A stretch of 59,223 nucleotides of DNA. It comes from an uncultured Bacteroidota bacterium (GTDB taxonomy: Bacteria > Bacteroidota > Bacteroidia > Bacteroidales > F082). Positions within the stretch are counted from its first letter, which is position 1; the number at the start of each line of letters is the position of its first letter. The notes under the pieces are model-generated. The model worked only from the letters and a program-made list of their open reading frames with translations. It was not told the DNA's origin and made no database searches. The stretch is taken from positions 1 to 59,223 of the forward strand of contig CAJVXP010000012.1 in the NCBI GenBank assembly GCA_913009685.1, read 5' to 3'. This document shows positions 17,645-26,321 of the stretch, in pieces. The position numbers were made by a program, and so were the translations under genes.

Positions 17645-19756
17645 TTAAAAGTTTGATAGTTGAATTAATATTTCCTGTCCTTTACGAAAGCGGGTTCCCG
17701 CCTTCAGCGACTGCCTGTACACGACTCCCCTCCCCTGCACACGTGTACTCAGGCCTCTGTTTTCCAAAAGATAAACAGCGTCTTTGGCTGTCATTCCTTT
17801 GACATTGGGAACCAGTCCTTTTGTAAAAGTTTTCAGCTGAAAAAACACTTTGTTGTTCCGGTCTGCGGTAACCGTCCAGGTTTCACCCGCCGATTTACCC
17901 AACTCCTTTATGCCAAGATCTTTGTAAATTATTTTTAAATCGTGATACCAGGCAGCATTTACAGCCAGCGGAAAGTTTTCTTTCAAGGTGTCGGGGGCCA
18001 TTTTTTCGTGCAGCGCCAGCGAGGTTGCATACACTTTGTCGGCAATCTCCTTAAAAACAGGAGCAGCCACCGCGCTGCCGTAATAGCCATGTTTCGGTCT
18101 GCTAATTACCACAATACAGGAATACTGCGGGTCATCGGCAGGAAAATATCCCACGAAAGAAGCATTATAAGCTCCGGGAATATATTTTTCTCCTCCGGCT
18201 ATTTTTGCCGTACCTGTTTTCCCGGCAATTTCAAAATGTTTGTTTCTCAGATTTTGAGCCGTACCGCGTAAAACAACCCCCTCAAGCAGACTTTGTACTT
18301 TTCGTATGATGGAAGGGGAAGCAATTCGGGGATTAATCACATGAACGCCAAACTTTTTCACCACTCTCCCACCATCGGAAATGGCAGTAACAAAACGCGG
18401 TTTTACTTCAACACCGTTATTGGCTACCGCATTATAAAAGGTAAGCAGTTGCAAAGGCGTTATCTCCAATCCGTAACCTACCGACATCCATGGGAGAGAA
18501 GTGCGGTACCAATACTTTTTGTCCTTCGGGCTTTTGATGTAAGGTTTTGCCTCACCGGAAATTTTCAATCCCAGTGGTTTGTTCAGCGACATGGCATACA
18601 GATGCGCGATAAACCGGGAAGGATTGTTTTTATACGCCTTCTCCATCACTTTGGATATTCCCACGTTGGAGGAGTGTTCAAAAGCCTGCCGGATAGTAAT
18701 CATACCGTCACCAATGACGTGCACATCACGCAATGTTCTGCCGTAATAAACCACATATCCTTTCTTCACCGAAACGGTATCACTCAATTTGAATTTATGG
18801 TCATCCAAACCGGATATAATCGAAGCCAGTTTAAAAGTGGAGCCGGGTTCATACTTCTCGCCGATAGCCATGTTGTAGCTTTCCTCATACCTGCCGCTTT
18901 TCGCATTGTAGCGCAGATTGGCAATGGCTTTTATATCGCCTGTTTTCACCTGCATCAGAACGGCACATCCCATGTAGGCTTCATGGTTTATCATTTGTTT
19001 TAGCAGCGCATTTTCAGCTACGTCCTGCAGGTTCATATCTAAAGTAGAAATAATATCTTTGCCATTTTGAGGTTCTATTTCATTTTCATCGTGAATGGGA
19101 AGCCATGCCCCGTTGTTTATTCTGCGCCGGATTTGTTTGCCATCCACACCGGTAAGTATTTTTGAATAAGCACCCTCAAGACCTACATAGAGGTTCGCAT
19201 TTTTGATTTCGTATCCAATAGTCCGGGCAGCGAGCCGGCCAAAAGGCAGGCGTCTTCTTGTTTTTTGCATGGCAATAAGTCCTCCGCGGTATCTTCCCTT
19301 CCGGAAAATGGGAAAAGTACGCAGCGCTTTCAGTTGCATATAACTTACATTGCGATGAATCAGCAGATAGCGATTTCCTTTGGCACGGGCGCGTATCAGT
19401 ATCTTTCTATAGGCAGTTTCTGACCTGTCCCCGAAAAGCACAGAAAGGCGATAGGCAAGAGAATCAACATTTTGATTAAAAAACGTATTGGAAACATAAC
19501 CGTTGGCTACATCCATACGAATCTCAAAAACAGGTACAGAGGTAGCGAGCAGGTTGTCTTTATCCGATAAAATATTGCCACGATCAGCCTTCAGATCGAA
19601 AATCTTTATCTCTTGCTTTTTGGCTTTGCTTATGAGCGCAGGACCCTCTTTATATTGGATGTAAACCATTTTTCCGATAATCATAAAGGCAAAGACAAGC
19701 GTCCCGAAATAGACGAGATAAACACGGGGCAATATGACTTTCTTATTACTTTCCAA
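17645..19756 (-). CDS. ftsI: septal class B penicillin-binding protein with PASTA domain
   Basis: This is the transpeptidase that cross-links septal peptidoglycan. The 703-residue protein has one N-terminal membrane anchor (about 10-30) and a pedestal domain. The transpeptidase domain has its catalytic SxxK (EPGSTFKLAS, about 305), SSN (about 363) and KTGTAKI (about 511). A single PASTA domain occupies about 645-703. The PASTA ending separates it from proteobacterial FtsI and resembles the Bacteroidota form. Position directly after ftsL identifies it as the divisome enzyme. It starts 2 nt after the ftsL stop. Confidence 0.94.
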   Translation of the reverse strand: MESNKKVILPRVYLVYFGTLVFAFMIIGKMVYIQYKEGPALISKAKKQEIKIFDLKADRGNILSDKDNLLATSVPVFEIRMDVANGYVSNTFFNQNVDSLAYRLSVLFGDRSETAYRKILIRARAKGNRYLLIHRNVSYMQLKALRTFPIFRKGRYRGGLIAMQKTRRRLPFGRLAARTIGYEIKNANLYVGLEGAYSKILTGVDGKQIRRRINNGAWLPIHDENEIEPQNGKDIISTLDMNLQDVAENALLKQMINHEAYMGCAVLMQVKTGDIKAIANLRYNAKSGRYEESYNMAIGEKYEPGSTFKLASIISGLDDHKFKLSDTVSVKKGYVVYYGRTLRDVHVIGDGMITIRQAFEHSSNVGISKVMEKAYKNNPSRFIAHLYAMSLNKPLGLKISGEAKPYIKSPKDKKYWYRTSLPWMSVGYGLEITPLQLLTFYNAVANNGVEVKPRFVTAISDGGRVVKKFGVHVINPRIASPSIIRKVQSLLEGVVLRGTAQNLRNKHFEIAGKTGTAKIAGGEKYIPGAYNASFVGYFPADDPQYSCIVVISRPKHGYYGSAVAAPVFKEIADKVYATSLALHEKMAPDTLKENFPLAVNAAWYHDLKIIYKDLGIKELGKSAGETWTVTADRNNKVFFQLKTFTKGLVPNVKGMTAKDAVYLLENRGLSTRVQGRGVVYRQSLKAGTRFRKGQEILIQLSNF

Positions 19757-19758
19757 AA

Positions 19759-20151
19759 CTATTTTCCCTGCTTTTGATGAATGATGATGGTTTTTACGGG
19801 CACATTATTTTCTTTGATGCCCATGCTTTCCAGTCGTTTTTCTAACTGTGACTGTTTACTAAGTGTCATTAAATCAGACTTTACGGAAATATATTCGTAG
19901 CGCAATTCTTTGATTTCGCGCTCCATCCCGGCGATTCTCCTGACCTTATTTTCAAGCACGTAATCATTGGTGATATAGACAAAGGCCAGCAGAGCCAGGA
20001 AAAGCAGATACGGAAAAATGCGCTGTGTTTTTTTATTTTCCAAAATTGCGCCGCCGAGCACATCCTGCGTGGCGCGACCGAAAGTCCCGACGGCATCATG
20101 GTGTGACAGCCTGTTTTCCTTAAATTCCGGTTTGCGCTTGTTTTTTTTCAT
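19759..20151 (-). CDS. FtsL-like divisome protein
   Basis: The 130-residue protein has a hydrophilic N-terminus of about 45 residues, one transmembrane segment (about 46-66, FPYLLFLALLAFVYITNDYVL) and a predicted coiled coil (about 72-110, ending KRLESMGIKENNVPVK). That topology, plus its place between rsmH and ftsI, is exactly where FtsL is found. Sequence conservation in this family is too low for motif proof, so the assignment rests on topology and context. Its ATG overlaps the rsmH stop codon by one base (TAATG). Confidence 0.8.
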   Translation of the reverse strand: MKKNKRKPEFKENRLSHHDAVGTFGRATQDVLGGAILENKKTQRIFPYLLFLALLAFVYITNDYVLENKVRRIAGMEREIKELRYEYISVKSDLMTLSKQSQLEKRLESMGIKENNVPVKTIIIHQKQGK

Positions 20152-21053
20152 TATTCACCGATTTTTTCAGCAATTCTCAATTTAGCAGAGCGGGCACGGG
20201 TGTTCCGTGCTATTTCTTCCTCATCGGGAGCAATGGCTTTGTTTACCACGGGTTTGAAATCAATCAGGTCGTTCCCAAAAAAATCTTTTTTTATTTTTCC
20301 CTCAAAATTTCCGGTTTTAATAAAATTCTTAACCAAACGGTCTTCCAGCGAATGGTAAGAGATGACAACCAGCCTGCCACCGGGTTTCAGCACATCGACT
20401 GCCTGTTCCAGAAAAACTTTCAGCGCTTCCAGCTCCTGGTTTACTTCAATACGGATAGCCTGAAACAGCATGGCCAGCATTTTGTTTTTTCGCGTGGGCG
20501 GAATACATTTTTCAACAGCAGCCTCCAGCCCGAAGGTGGTTTCAAAAGCTTTCTCTTTGCGCTGTGCGCAAATAAGTTTCGCCATGCAACGGCTGTTTTT
20601 TATCTCACCGTACAACCTGAAAATTCTATTTAATTCATCTTCGGAATAGGTATTGACAACCTCTGCGGCAGTCAGGTTCTCGTGTTTCCCCATGCGCATG
20701 TCCAGCGGGCCATCAAACCTGATAGAAAAGCCGCGTTCAGCCTCATCAAACTGGTGAGAACTCACACCGAGGTCGGCCAGAATACCGTCCACCGGCAGCA
20801 TATCATAAAGACGAAGAAAATTTTTCAGGTAACGAAAATTCTGATTTACAAATATCAGCCGCTCGTCGTCCGGCTTGTTGGCTTCAGCTTCTGCATCCTG
20901 GTCGAAAGCTACCAAACGGCCATCAGCATCCAGCTGTTTTAAAATAGCGCGTGCATGACCTCCGCCACCAAATGTAGCATCCACATACACTCCGTTGGGA
21001 CGGATATTTAAACCCTCTACGCTTTTATGTAATAATACCGGATTATGATACAT
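20151..21053 (-). CDS. rsmH: 16S rRNA (cytosine-1402-N4)-methyltransferase
   Basis: RsmH methylates N4 of C1402 in 16S rRNA using S-adenosylmethionine. I place the start at the ATG at 21053 (MYHNPVLLHKSVEGL), the conserved N-terminus, giving 300 residues. The frame remains open further upstream but would overlap mraZ. Motifs include YVDATFGGGGHA (SAM binding), ADLGVSSHQFDEAERGFS, LDMRMGKHENLTAAEVVN and SYHSLEDRLVKNF. It begins 4 nt after the mraZ stop codon and is translationally linked to ftsL. Confidence 0.95.
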   Translation of the reverse strand: MYHNPVLLHKSVEGLNIRPNGVYVDATFGGGGHARAILKQLDADGRLVAFDQDAEAEANKPDDERLIFVNQNFRYLKNFLRLYDMLPVDGILADLGVSSHQFDEAERGFSIRFDGPLDMRMGKHENLTAAEVVNTYSEDELNRIFRLYGEIKNSRCMAKLICAQRKEKAFETTFGLEAAVEKCIPPTRKNKMLAMLFQAIRIEVNQELEALKVFLEQAVDVLKPGGRLVVISYHSLEDRLVKNFIKTGNFEGKIKKDFFGNDLIDFKPVVNKAIAPDEEEIARNTRARSAKLRIAEKIGE

Positions 21054-21057
21054 ATTT

Positions 21058-21516
21058 TTAATCAGTTTCGAACTCACCCATAACCTCTTCTGCCAAATCG
21101 GCAAAATCATCCGGGTTATAATCCACAGCCTTTTCATAGGCAACTTTATCCCAGATTTCAATTCGGTTTACGACTGATGTGAGCACGATCTGCTTAGTAA
21201 TCCCGCCATAATTCAGCAAGTCCTTCGGGAGTAGTAACCGTCCGGTACCATCCAGCTCGACCGGTTTGACACCAGCCATAAACTTGGTAACAAAATCCGC
21301 GTTCTTCTTCTTAAACATATTCAGCTTTCCCACCATAGCCGTTTCCGTCTGCCACTGATCAAAAGGGAAAAGCTCAAGACATTTTTTGAAAATACTCCGC
21401 TTGACCACAAAGCCGTTTTTCACCTCATCGCCCATTTGGGTCTTGTAAGGCGCTGGAAACATGAATCTTCCTTTGGCATCTACTTTGGCTTCGTATGTTC
21501 CTAAAATATTGAGCAT
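21058..21516 (-). CDS. mraZ: transcriptional regulator MraZ
   Basis: MraZ is an AbrB-like DNA-binding protein that heads the dcw cluster and, where studied, binds repeats upstream of its own gene. The 152-residue protein holds two MraZ repeats: GTYEAKVDAKGRFMFPAPYK at about 5-24 and VKPVELDGTGRLLLPKDLL at about 85-103. Length matches the family. The region upstream contains TGTGG words with a 10-nt period, described separately, which fit autoregulation. Confidence 0.95.
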   Translation of the reverse strand: MLNILGTYEAKVDAKGRFMFPAPYKTQMGDEVKNGFVVKRSIFKKCLELFPFDQWQTETAMVGKLNMFKKKNADFVTKFMAGVKPVELDGTGRLLLPKDLLNYGGITKQIVLTSVVNRIEIWDKVAYEKAVDYNPDDFADLAEEVMGEFETD

Positions 21517-21534
21517 TAAACGCAGTTTTATGGC

Positions 21535-21590
21535 GTAAATATACTATATATTTACCACATTTTAACATTATCTCCCACATTTTACCACAT
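21535..21590 (-). promoter_or_regulatory. putative MraZ box and overlapping palindrome upstream of mraZ
   Basis: On the minus strand TGTGG occurs at plus-strand positions 21585-21589, 21575-21579 and 21555-21559, i.e. offsets of 0, 10 and 30 nt, with a degenerate word in the missing slot. This 10-nt periodic direct repeat resembles the TGGGN-N5 repeats bound by MraZ in E. coli. Immediately downstream is a perfect inverted repeat GTAAATATA-CTA-TATATTTAC (21535-21555), which contains a near match (TATATTTA) to the -7 element TAnnTTTG. The function as operator/promoter is inferred. The remaining 240 nt up to 21831 show a possible -7 element TATTTTTG at 21803-21810 for the divergent gene and nothing else I recognise. 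Confidence 0.6.
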
Positions 21591-21831
21591 TGTTAAAAAA
21601 AAGTTACAATTTTCAAGGGATTTCTTTTGTTGGGAAATGACATTGTGCTGATTAACAGCAAAATAAATTTTTATGAAAAGTCAGGGGAAACTTATTAACA
21701 ACGTAAAATCCGGGATTTTGTTAATAAACCGACTTAACCGGCTTAAGAAAACCACCAGGACGGAGTGGAAATATTTTAAACGGGAAAGTATAGAATAATC
21801 CCTATTTTTGTTCTGCAAAACAGCAGCGGAT

Positions 21832-22689
21832 ATGGAAGAAAAAGAATCGGTTATCAAGGCTGAAATGATTGATGTCGCCCGGGTTATTGAGCGTAAAAGC
21901 CCCACATTAAGAAAGCGTTTGCCCGGTTTTATTATAAACTACCTGAGGCGGGTTGTTCACGAAGATGAACTGAATGTGTTTCTGAGACAATACGGTCATC
22001 TTGAGGGCATTCCTTTTGTTGAGGGAGCATTGACTTTTATGAACACAAAAGTGAAAGTTATCGGTCTGGAAAACATCCCCGATACCGGCAAGGCCATCGT
22101 GGCTTCCAACCATCCTCTTGGCGGGTTAGACGGACTGGCGCTGATGATGACCGTGGCAAAAAAAAGAGATGATATTGTTTTCCCGGTCAACGATATACTC
22201 ATGAATATAAACAACTTAGAACCGCTCTTCATCCCCATTAACAAACACGGCTCAAACACAGAAAACATTAAAATTATCAACGATACTTTTGCTTCCGGCA
22301 AAATCATCTGTTATTTCCCGGCAGGGTTGGCTTCGAGGAAGAAAAAGGGCATTATAAAAGACCTCAGGTGGCATCCCACCTTTATCACCAAAGCCAAACG
22401 GTTTAAAAGAGATGTTATTCCCACACACATCAGTGGCCGAAACACAAACTTTTTTTACAATCTGGCCAACCTCCGGAAACTGCTGCACATTAAAAGCAAC
22501 ATAGAAATGCTCTACCTTGTGGATGAGTTTTACAAACAAAAGGACAAAACTATTACCATAACTTTCGGCAAACCGATTCCTTACAAAACTTTTGACCACA
22601 GACACTCCCGGTTGGAATGGGCTGACCGCATGCGCGATTTCATCTATTTACTAAAAGACAACCCGGAACAGGAATTTTTAGCAGATTGA
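21832..22689 (+). CDS. glsA: lysophospholipid acyltransferase-like protein, candidate glycine-lipid O-acyltransferase
   Basis: The 285-residue protein is a PlsC-type acyltransferase. SNHPLGGLDGLA (about 93-104) is a variant of the HX4D catalytic motif (H-PLGG-D), and a later CYFPAGLASR block corresponds to the substrate-binding FPEG/PAG motif. In Bacteroides the pair GlsB (N-acyltransferase) and GlsA (O-acyltransferase) makes glycine lipids; this gene and the next have that combination of families. The frame is open from a TTG at 21808, but the ATG at 21832 (MEEKESV) is the better start. The specific substrate is inferred from the pairing. Confidence 0.8.
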   Translation: MEEKESVIKAEMIDVARVIERKSPTLRKRLPGFIINYLRRVVHEDELNVFLRQYGHLEGIPFVEGALTFMNTKVKVIGLENIPDTGKAIVASNHPLGGLDGLALMMTVAKKRDDIVFPVNDILMNINNLEPLFIPINKHGSNTENIKIINDTFASGKIICYFPAGLASRKKKGIIKDLRWHPTFITKAKRFKRDVIPTHISGRNTNFFYNLANLRKLLHIKSNIEMLYLVDEFYKQKDKTITITFGKPIPYKTFDHRHSRLEWADRMRDFIYLLKDNPEQEFLAD

Positions 22690-22720
22690 TTGTATATTTG
22701 CAACCATTAAACTGAAAAAA

Positions 22721-23641
22721 ATGGAAACAATCATTCCCCCTGTAAACAAAGAACTTTTAGTTTCCGAGTTAAACGAAAATAATTTCCTGAGGAAAACCAA
22801 TAGCGGAGGCAATGAAATTTACGACCTCACCGCAGAGGAAGCGCCACACATTATGATAGAAATTGGCCGGTTACGCGAAGTTACTTTTCGGGATGCAAAA
22901 GGAGGAACAGGCAAATCCGTTGACATTGACGAATATGACCGGGGTGAAGGGGCTTTCAGGCAACTGATAGTCTGGGATCCTGACGAGCAGGCCATTGTTG
23001 GTGGCTATCGTTATATCCATTGTAAAGAGATGAAGATTACAAACGGAGAGGTCTTTTCTCCAACATCACGTTTGTTTAAATACAACAAACTTTTTATTGA
23101 GAAATATCTCCCACATACCATTGAGCTGGGGCGCTCCTTTGTACAACCTTATTATCAACCTGTTTACAACCTGAGGCGGGGCCTTTTTTCTCTCGATAAC
23201 CTCTGGGATGGTCTCGGAGCTGTTACCGTCAAGCATCAGGATGTGAAATACCTGTTCGGAAAAATAACCATGTATCCACACTTCGATTCCTTTGGCAGGG
23301 ACATGATTCTCTATTTTATGCAGAAGTATTTTCCCGATAAAGAAAATTTAATCCGCCCACGAAAACCGCTACCTATTATAACAGACATTAAAATTCTGGA
23401 CAGTATTTTCAGTGGTGCCAATTATGATGAAAACTACCGTATTCTGGTACAGAAAGTCAGGACACTCGGAGAAAATATTCCCCCGCTTTTCAATGCTTAC
23501 ATGAGTCTGTCTTCCACCATGAAAACCTTTGGCACAGCGCTGAATGACCACTTTGGCAATGTTGAGGAGACCGGCATTCTTGTTACGCTGGATGACATAT
23601 ACGGCAAGAAAAAAGAACGATATCTGAATATTACACAATAA
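22721..23641 (+). CDS. glsB: GNAT-fold N-acyltransferase, candidate glycine-lipid synthase
   Basis: The 306-residue protein belongs to the hemolysin-like/OlsB group of N-acyltransferases, which attach a 3-hydroxy fatty acid to an amino group. Visible features are REVTFRDAKGGTGKSVDIDEYD (about 52-73, first residues shown only as a landmark), IVGGYRYIHCKEM, and ELGRSFVQPYYQP. The neighbouring PlsC-type gene 31 nt upstream completes a glycine/ornithine-type aminolipid pathway. A TATATTTG -7 element lies at 22693-22700, so the gene may also have its own promoter. Whether the amino acid is glycine or ornithine cannot be told from sequence alone. Confidence 0.8.
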   Translation: METIIPPVNKELLVSELNENNFLRKTNSGGNEIYDLTAEEAPHIMIEIGRLREVTFRDAKGGTGKSVDIDEYDRGEGAFRQLIVWDPDEQAIVGGYRYIHCKEMKITNGEVFSPTSRLFKYNKLFIEKYLPHTIELGRSFVQPYYQPVYNLRRGLFSLDNLWDGLGAVTVKHQDVKYLFGKITMYPHFDSFGRDMILYFMQKYFPDKENLIRPRKPLPIITDIKILDSIFSGANYDENYRILVQKVRTLGENIPPLFNAYMSLSSTMKTFGTALNDHFGNVEETGILVTLDDIYGKKKERYLNITQ

Positions 23642-23654
23642 ACTAATTAAAAAG

Positions 23655-24257
23655 ATGGAAATCCGGGAAGCAGAATTTATTACCAGCTCGGTTATGGAGA
23701 GCCAGTGCCCAAAGCCGGAAAAGCCGGAGTATGCATTCATCGGCCGCTCCAATGTAGGCAAATCGTTGCTGACCAACATGCTGACAGGAAAGCGGAAGTT
23801 GGCAAAAGTTTCCGGCAGCCCCGGAAAAACCATCACCATGAACCATTTTTTGATCAACAAACAGTGGTATTTGGTTGACTTGCCCGGTTATGGTTATGCC
23901 AAACGTTCCAAAACCGAACGGGAAAAATGGGGAAAAATGATCCGGCATTACATTCTTACCCGTTCGAACCTCATGTCGTTGTTTGTGCTGATTGATTTGC
24001 GGCACGAGCCGCAAAAAAATGATATGGAATTCATGGGATGGCTGGCCATGTCGCAGATACCTTTTGTCATAACCTTCACCAAAGCCGATAAGCTGAGCAA
24101 AGTGAATGTTGAGAAGAATCTGTCTGCTTACAAAAAAGCGCTTTTACAAAACTGGGAAGAGCTGCCTCCCTTGATCATAACTTCTGCCACCACTGGCGTT
24201 GGAAAGGAAGATTTGTTGCAATATATCGAAAAAACAAACAAATTATTTCAATTATAA
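23655..24257 (+). CDS. engB: ribosome biogenesis GTPase EngB/YsxC
   Basis: EngB is a small TRAFAC GTPase needed for late assembly of the large ribosomal subunit. The 200-residue protein shows G1 (FIGRSNVGKSLLTN, about 29-42), the G2 threonine region (SGSPGKT), G3 (LVDLPGYGYAKRS, about 74-86), G4 (TFTKADKLS, about 139-147) and G5 (TSATTGVG). It begins 13 nt after glsB. Its stop codon lies only 3 nt from the stop codon of the convergent biotin carrier gene, with no visible terminator between them. Confidence 0.95.
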   Translation: MEIREAEFITSSVMESQCPKPEKPEYAFIGRSNVGKSLLTNMLTGKRKLAKVSGSPGKTITMNHFLINKQWYLVDLPGYGYAKRSKTEREKWGKMIRHYILTRSNLMSLFVLIDLRHEPQKNDMEFMGWLAMSQIPFVITFTKADKLSKVNVEKNLSAYKKALLQNWEELPPLIITSATTGVGKEDLLQYIEKTNKLFQL

Positions 24258-24260
24258 TCC

Positions 24261-24584
24261 TTAATCCATCTCGACCAGCAATTGATCTCTGGAAACCAAA
24301 TCGTTTTTCTTCACCCAAAGTTTTTTAATTTTACCATCCTGGGGCGCAATAATAATGTTGCGCATTTTCATGGCTTCCAGCAAAAGCAGCGGTTCTCCAT
24401 TCGACACTTTTTGTCCCTGCTTCACCATAATATCAACGATTGTTCCAGGGATAAAAGCCTTAATAAGGTTAATATCAGGCTCTTTGTATTGCTTTCTGTT
24501 TTTGAACTTTTCCGTCAGGGTGGTTTTATAATACATCCCCCCTATGGTGAAGTCGTCCAGTATTTTATTTTTATTTTCTGACAT
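24261..24584 (-). CDS. biotin carboxyl carrier protein
   Basis: The 107-residue protein carries a biotinyl domain in its C-terminal 70 residues. The biotinylation site is the lysine in LLLEAMKMRN (about 74-83), preceded by the PGTIVDIMVKQGQKV hairpin and followed by GKIKKLWVKKNDLV. The N-terminal 40 residues are a short non-conserved arm. It begins 12 nt after the carboxyltransferase gene and is probably its partner, shuttling CO2 from a biotin carboxylase encoded elsewhere (or, if the complex is a decarboxylase, to a membrane subunit). Confidence 0.9.
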   Translation of the reverse strand: MSENKNKILDDFTIGGMYYKTTLTEKFKNRKQYKEPDINLIKAFIPGTIVDIMVKQGQKVSNGEPLLLLEAMKMRNIIIAPQDGKIKKLWVKKNDLVSRDQLLVEMD

Positions 24585-24596
24585 ATCAGTTCAATT

Positions 24597-26144
24597 TTAG
24601 AATGGAGGGATTCCGTGTTTTTTCTTCGGCAGATAAACTTCTTTTTCCTGTGAGATACCCAAAGCTCTGATCAACATTTTTCTGGTTTCTGTCGGCTCAA
24701 TCACAGCGTCAATATATCCATAAGCTGCGGCAACATACGGGTTGGCGAATTTCTCTTTGTATTCGTCCACCTTTTGTTTTCTAAATTTATCCGGATCTTC
24801 GGCAGCCATAATTTCTTTGCGGAAGATAATATTAGCGGCACCCTCAGGGCCCATAACTGCAATCTCAGCTGTAGGCCATGCAAAAACAAAATCGGCACGC
24901 AAATGATGTGAGCACATGGCAATGTAACCCCCACCATAAGCTTTTCGCATGATCAGCGTAATCTTTGGTACCGTAGCCTCGGAGTAAGCATACAAAATTT
25001 TCGCACCATGCCTGATAACACCGGCATGCTCCTGGTCCACACCCGGAAGATAACCAGGCAGGTCAACCAGCGTAACCAAAGGAATATTAAAAGCATCGCA
25101 ATAGCGGATAAAGCGGGCTGCCTTATCAGACGAATCCACATCCAGCACCCCGGCCAGCACCATTGGCTGATTAGCCACAAAGCCAACCGTGTCACCTTCC
25201 ATACGCCCAAAACCGATAACAATATTTTTGGCAAACAATTCCTGAACCTCCATAAAATCAGAATCATCCGTAAGCGAGCGAATTACATCACAAACATCAT
25301 AAGGTTCACGTGCATCTGAAGGAATAATACTTTCAATATTATATTTTTTTGTTTTGGGTTTCTTTTTCGGGTACTTAGCCGCTTTGCGGTTGTTATTCCA
25401 CGGGATGTAACTGACCAGGCTTTTAATCTGGTTGAAACACTCTTCTTCGCTCTTTGCAAAAAAGTGTGCATTACCGGTTTTTTCGCAATGTACACGAGCT
25501 CCGCCAAGCGCTTCCATACTAATTTCCTCACCGAGTACCGTTTTTATAACTTCCGGGCCGGTGATAAACATTTTGGAAATATTTTCTACCACAAAAACGA
25601 AGTCGGTCAGTGCCGGAGAATAGACGGCACCACCGGCACAAGGGCCAAGGATCACCGATATTTGAGGAATCACTCCGGAGGCCAGTGTGTTACGATAAAA
25701 GATTTCGCCATATCCGGCGAGTGAATTCACCCCCTCCTGAATACGTGCACCGCCCGAATCGTTGATACCAATCAGCGGCACTTTCAGCTTCAGAGCATGA
25801 TCCATGATTTTAGTGATCTTTTTGGCATGCATCCAGCCGAGTGAGCCACCGGCTACCGTAAAATCCTGAGCATAAACACACACCGGATGACCTGAAATAG
25901 TTCCTGTTCCGGTGATGACCCCATCACCCGGAAGGTATTTCTTGTCCATGTCGAAATCCTTGGCGGCATGTTCTACAAACAGATCGTATTCATGAAAAGT
26001 ATTCGTATCGAGCAAAGTAATAATACGCTCACGGGCAGTCAGTTTCCCAATGGCCTTTTGCTTTTGTATGGCCTTGTCTCCTCCCCCTTTTAAAGCGTTT
26101 CTCATACGCCTTCGCAGGTCGGTTGATTTTTCTTTAAGTCCCAT
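24597..26144 (-). CDS. acyl-CoA carboxyltransferase subunit (propionyl-CoA carboxylase beta type)
   Basis: This 515-residue crotonase-fold carboxyltransferase moves a carboxyl group between biotin and an acyl-CoA. The start at 26144 (MGLKEKSTDLRRRM) is chosen because it is the conserved N-terminus; 30 upstream in-frame codons are hydrophobic and unconserved. Landmarks are KAIGKLTARERI, GDGVITGTGTI, NDSGGARIQEGV (the acyl-CoA oxyanion loop), LGPCAGGAVYSPAL and MRKAYGGGYIAM. The family includes propionyl-CoA carboxylase beta and methylmalonyl-CoA decarboxylase alpha. The adjacent biotin carrier fits either, and no biotin carboxylase is present in the window. Confidence 0.9.
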   Translation of the reverse strand: MGLKEKSTDLRRRMRNALKGGGDKAIQKQKAIGKLTARERIITLLDTNTFHEYDLFVEHAAKDFDMDKKYLPGDGVITGTGTISGHPVCVYAQDFTVAGGSLGWMHAKKITKIMDHALKLKVPLIGINDSGGARIQEGVNSLAGYGEIFYRNTLASGVIPQISVILGPCAGGAVYSPALTDFVFVVENISKMFITGPEVIKTVLGEEISMEALGGARVHCEKTGNAHFFAKSEEECFNQIKSLVSYIPWNNNRKAAKYPKKKPKTKKYNIESIIPSDAREPYDVCDVIRSLTDDSDFMEVQELFAKNIVIGFGRMEGDTVGFVANQPMVLAGVLDVDSSDKAARFIRYCDAFNIPLVTLVDLPGYLPGVDQEHAGVIRHGAKILYAYSEATVPKITLIMRKAYGGGYIAMCSHHLRADFVFAWPTAEIAVMGPEGAANIIFRKEIMAAEDPDKFRKQKVDEYKEKFANPYVAAAYGYIDAVIEPTETRKMLIRALGISQEKEVYLPKKKHGIPPF

Positions 26145-26321
26145 AATAAAATTTTTAAATCCCTGAGTATTAACGTAAAAAAAGAGATAAGTGAAGCAAA
26201 ATATCATTGCCGGTTTCCTTACCTCCGGATGCAAAAGTAATTGAATTTAGAAAAATGTCAAGTTTTTTTTTCAATATGCTTTCATTATTTTTGCACAATA
26301 GCCCTCTCAAAATCAAGAAAC

